Both the position numbers and the translations under genes were made by a program. The notes under the pieces were generated by a model. That model searched no databases. It worked only from the letters and a program-made list of their open reading frames with translations, and was not told the origin of the DNA. Below, one piece after another: positions 5,265 through 6,192 of a DNA stretch of 6,192 nt; position 1 is the stretch's first letter; every line of letters begins with the position of its first letter. Source of the DNA: an uncultured bacterium (lineage in GTDB: Bacteria > Bacillota_I > Bacilli_A > RF39 > UBA660). The DNA lies in contig CASEAD010000064.1 in assembly GCA_949285775.1 (NCBI GenBank), forward strand, positions 1 to 6,192, given 5' to 3'.

Positions 5265-5956
5265 CTTATGTTACAAATAAAATTATCAGCTTTATTTTTA
5301 AAAATGGCTAATTCATTCTTATTATTAATAGTATATCCTAAAACAATATACTTATCCCTTAATTTAACTATATTCTCATTATCTAACATTTCTAAATTAA
5401 CCGCTATAAAATCAGGTTTAGTAATAATATTTGCAAACATATTACTTAAAATATATTTTAATAAGAAATTTTTAGGAAATATATCACTAACTAACTGACC
5501 CCTAATATAATTAGGCCTATTTAACTTAAACCATAAAATAGTTAACGGATTAAAACTGAAAATAGCAAAATCTCCTTTATAATTATCTAACAATTTAACT
5601 GTTTCTCTTTCTAATTTACCTACCTTTGTATCATATTTATATTCTATTAAAATAGGAACTTTCCCTCTAACTAACTCTAATACTTCACAAAGAAGTGGTA
5701 TATTAATACAATCTATTTTCTTAATATCCGAATATGTACATTCACTAATCAATTTATCTATACCAGTTAATCTCTTTAAATTATTATCATGATATACTAC
5801 CACATTATTATCTTTTAACAAATGAATATCTAACTCAATAGCATAATTATAAATAATAGCCCTTTTAAAAGCCGGTAAAGTATTTTCTAAATATTTATCA
5901 TTATGCATTCCACGATGTGCAATTAATCTATCAGTTAAAAAATTAATATTTTTCAT
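5252..5956 (-). CDS. Cytosolic glycerophosphodiester phosphodiesterase (UgpQ/GlpQ family)
   Basis: The enzyme hydrolyses glycerophosphodiesters from phospholipid turnover to glycerol 3-phosphate and an alcohol. The protein is 234 aa, one GDPD TIM-barrel domain. Numbered from the chosen start (MKNINFLTDRLIAHRG), catalytic HR is at 14-15, EN at 24-25, metal-binding E41 and D43 lie in IELDIHLLKD, the second catalytic His is in YHD (56), and E105 of IEYK is the third metal ligand. All residues expected for activity are therefore present. The usual WTVN near the C-terminus is replaced by GYTIN (207-211). There is no signal peptide, so it acts in the cytosol. An ATG nine codons upstream (5983) is less likely: its ribosome site is weak, whereas GGTGGTG precedes the chosen ATG and family members begin just before the HRG motif. 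It is divergent from tRNA-His and convergent with the small RNA candidate. I see no clear terminator on its own strand. Confidence 0.93.
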   Translation of the reverse strand: MKNINFLTDRLIAHRGMHNDKYLENTLPAFKRAIIYNYAIELDIHLLKDNNVVVYHDNNLKRLTGIDKLISECTYSDIKKIDCINIPLLCEVLELVRGKVPILIEYKYDTKVGKLERETVKLLDNYKGDFAIFSFNPLTILWFKLNRPNYIRGQLVSDIFPKNFLLKYILSNMFANIITKPDFIAVNLEMLDNENIVKLRDKYIVLGYTINNKNELAIFKNKADNFICNIRKKS

Positions 5957-5958
5957 TA

Positions 5959-5965
5959 CACCACC
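5959..5965 (-). promoter_or_regulatory. Variant Shine-Dalgarno site that decides the phosphodiesterase start
   Basis: GGTGGTG on the minus strand matches GGAGGTG at 6 of 7 positions; GGTGG ends 4 nt before the ATG at 5956. The alternative ATG at 5983 has only a TAAAG-like stretch upstream. Confidence 0.6.
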
Positions 5966-6026
5966 AATATAAGATATACTCATAATTAACTTTAGTTACA
6001 AATGTTAATTATTTTCCAAATACTAG

Positions 6027-6055
6027 TTGCAATTATAATAAAAATATGCTAAACT
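6027..6055 (+). promoter_or_regulatory. tRNA-His promoter
   Basis: TTGCAA (6027-6032) and TAAACT (6050-6055) are spaced by 17 bp on the plus strand. An extended -10 TGC (6047-6049) sits directly upstream of the -10. The predicted start near 6062 leaves a 5' leader of only a few nucleotides for RNase P to remove. Confidence 0.6.
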
Positions 6056-6059
6056 TAAA
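6032..6059 (-). promoter_or_regulatory. Possible promoter of the phosphodiesterase gene
   Basis: A perfect TATAAT (6032-6037) on the minus strand has a weak -35 TTTAAG (6054-6059) at 16 bp. The leader to the chosen ATG would be about 70 nt. It overlaps the divergent tRNA promoter, so the two could compete for polymerase. Confidence 0.3.
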
Positions 6060-6067
6060 TAAGTTAT

Positions 6068-6144
6068 GGCGGAATTGGTGAAGTGGTTAACACATTGGAT
6101 TGTGGTTCCAACATGCGTGGGTTCGATTCCCACATTCCGTCCCA
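6068..6144 (+). tRNA. trnH: tRNA-His (anticodon GUG)
   Basis: A complete cloverleaf can be drawn. The acceptor 5' strand GCGGAAT (6069-6075) pairs with ATTCCGT (6134-6140), with one G-T pair. The D stem is GTG with CAC. The anticodon stem TTGGA (6095-6099) pairs with TCCAA (6107-6111) around the loop TTGTGGT, giving anticodon GTG at 6102-6104. The T arm is GTGGG-TTCGATT-CCCAC. The extra G at -1 (6068) opposite discriminator C73 (6141) is the mark of tRNA-His used by histidyl-tRNA synthetase. CCA is encoded (6142-6144). It stands alone, without neighbouring tRNAs in the window. Confidence 0.97.
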
Positions 6145-6150
6145 TTAAGG

Positions 6151-6186
6151 TTAAAACATTTTAATAAATGTTTTAATATATTATAA
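6151..6186 (+). terminator. AT-rich hairpin after tRNA-His, probable weak terminator
   Basis: TTAAAACATTT (6151-6161) and AAATGTTTTAA (6166-6176) form a perfect 11-bp stem with a TAAT loop, starting 7 bases after the tRNA CCA end. The following sequence is TATATTATAAAA rather than a clean T-run, and the stem has only one G-C pair. It may end the tRNA transcript, or may be a bidirectional structure serving a gene beyond the right edge. Confidence 0.4.
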
Positions 6187-6192
6187 AATACA

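Noticed and set aside
5268..5498. A 76-codon plus-strand open frame with hydrophobic sequence
   Set aside because: It lies wholly antisense to the well-supported phosphodiesterase gene, has no good ribosome site, and follows two plus-strand terminators. The hydrophobic look is a by-product of reading the opposite strand of AT-rich coding DNA.
128..5956. Use of TGA as a Trp codon (Mycoplasma-type code)
   Set aside because: The Trp codons checked in recD2 and the phosphodiesterase are TGG, and the long genes have no in-frame TGA, so the standard code explains them. None of the genes ends in TGA either, but the sample is too small to use.
1..6192. CRISPR arrays, insertion sequences, integrase attachment sites or phage genes
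   Set aside because: No repeat-spacer pattern, terminal inverted repeats with a transposase, or recombinase gene is visible. The lone tRNA could serve as an integration site, but no duplicated tRNA end is present in the window.

Overview
The window is a very AT-rich stretch of bacterial chromosome. It most resembles a low-GC member of the Bacillota (Bacilli, Erysipelotrichia or RF39-like lineages close to the Mollicutes). The supporting signs are strong AT bias in codons and spacers, purine-rich Shine-Dalgarno sites, near-consensus sigma-A-type promoters, and a RecD2-type helicase, which is the form found in bacteria without RecBC. The Trp codons I checked are TGG, and no long gene contains an in-frame TGA, so the standard code fits better than the Mycoplasma/Spiroplasma code. 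The exact taxon cannot be fixed from this window.

Layout, left to right. (1) At 1-61, on the minus strand, are the first 20 codons of an unidentified gene that runs off the left edge. Its promoter (91-119) is near consensus and sits directly behind the priA stop. (2) priA (128-2308, minus) encodes the primosomal replication-restart helicase, with all motifs and all eight zinc-binding cysteines. (3) The roughly 480 bases between priA and recD2 are not empty. They hold a candidate 24-residue peptide with its own promoter, and a 45-residue small membrane-type protein whose C-terminus looks frameshifted at an A6 tract. (4) recD2 (2790-4979, minus) encodes the SF1B 5'-3' helicase. (5) The spacer 4980-5251 has divergent promoters. 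On the plus strand, a TTGACA-17-TATTAT promoter with an extended -10, preceded by runs of T, drives about 100 nt of hairpin-rich RNA ending in a terminator. No reading frame follows it, so it is a candidate small RNA, and it is the least explained element here. (6) A cytosolic glycerophosphodiester phosphodiesterase gene (5252-5956, minus) is convergent with that RNA. (7) tRNA-His(GUG) (6068-6144, plus) is divergent from the phosphodiesterase gene and followed by an AT-rich hairpin.

Functionally, the minus-strand block places two genome-maintenance helicases side by side: PriA reloads the replisome at stalled forks, and RecD2 acts in repair. Each has its own promoter, so they look like neighbours rather than a tight operon. 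The phosphodiesterase (glycerol phosphate recycling) and tRNA-His are separate housekeeping units. I see no mobile element, CRISPR array or phage gene.
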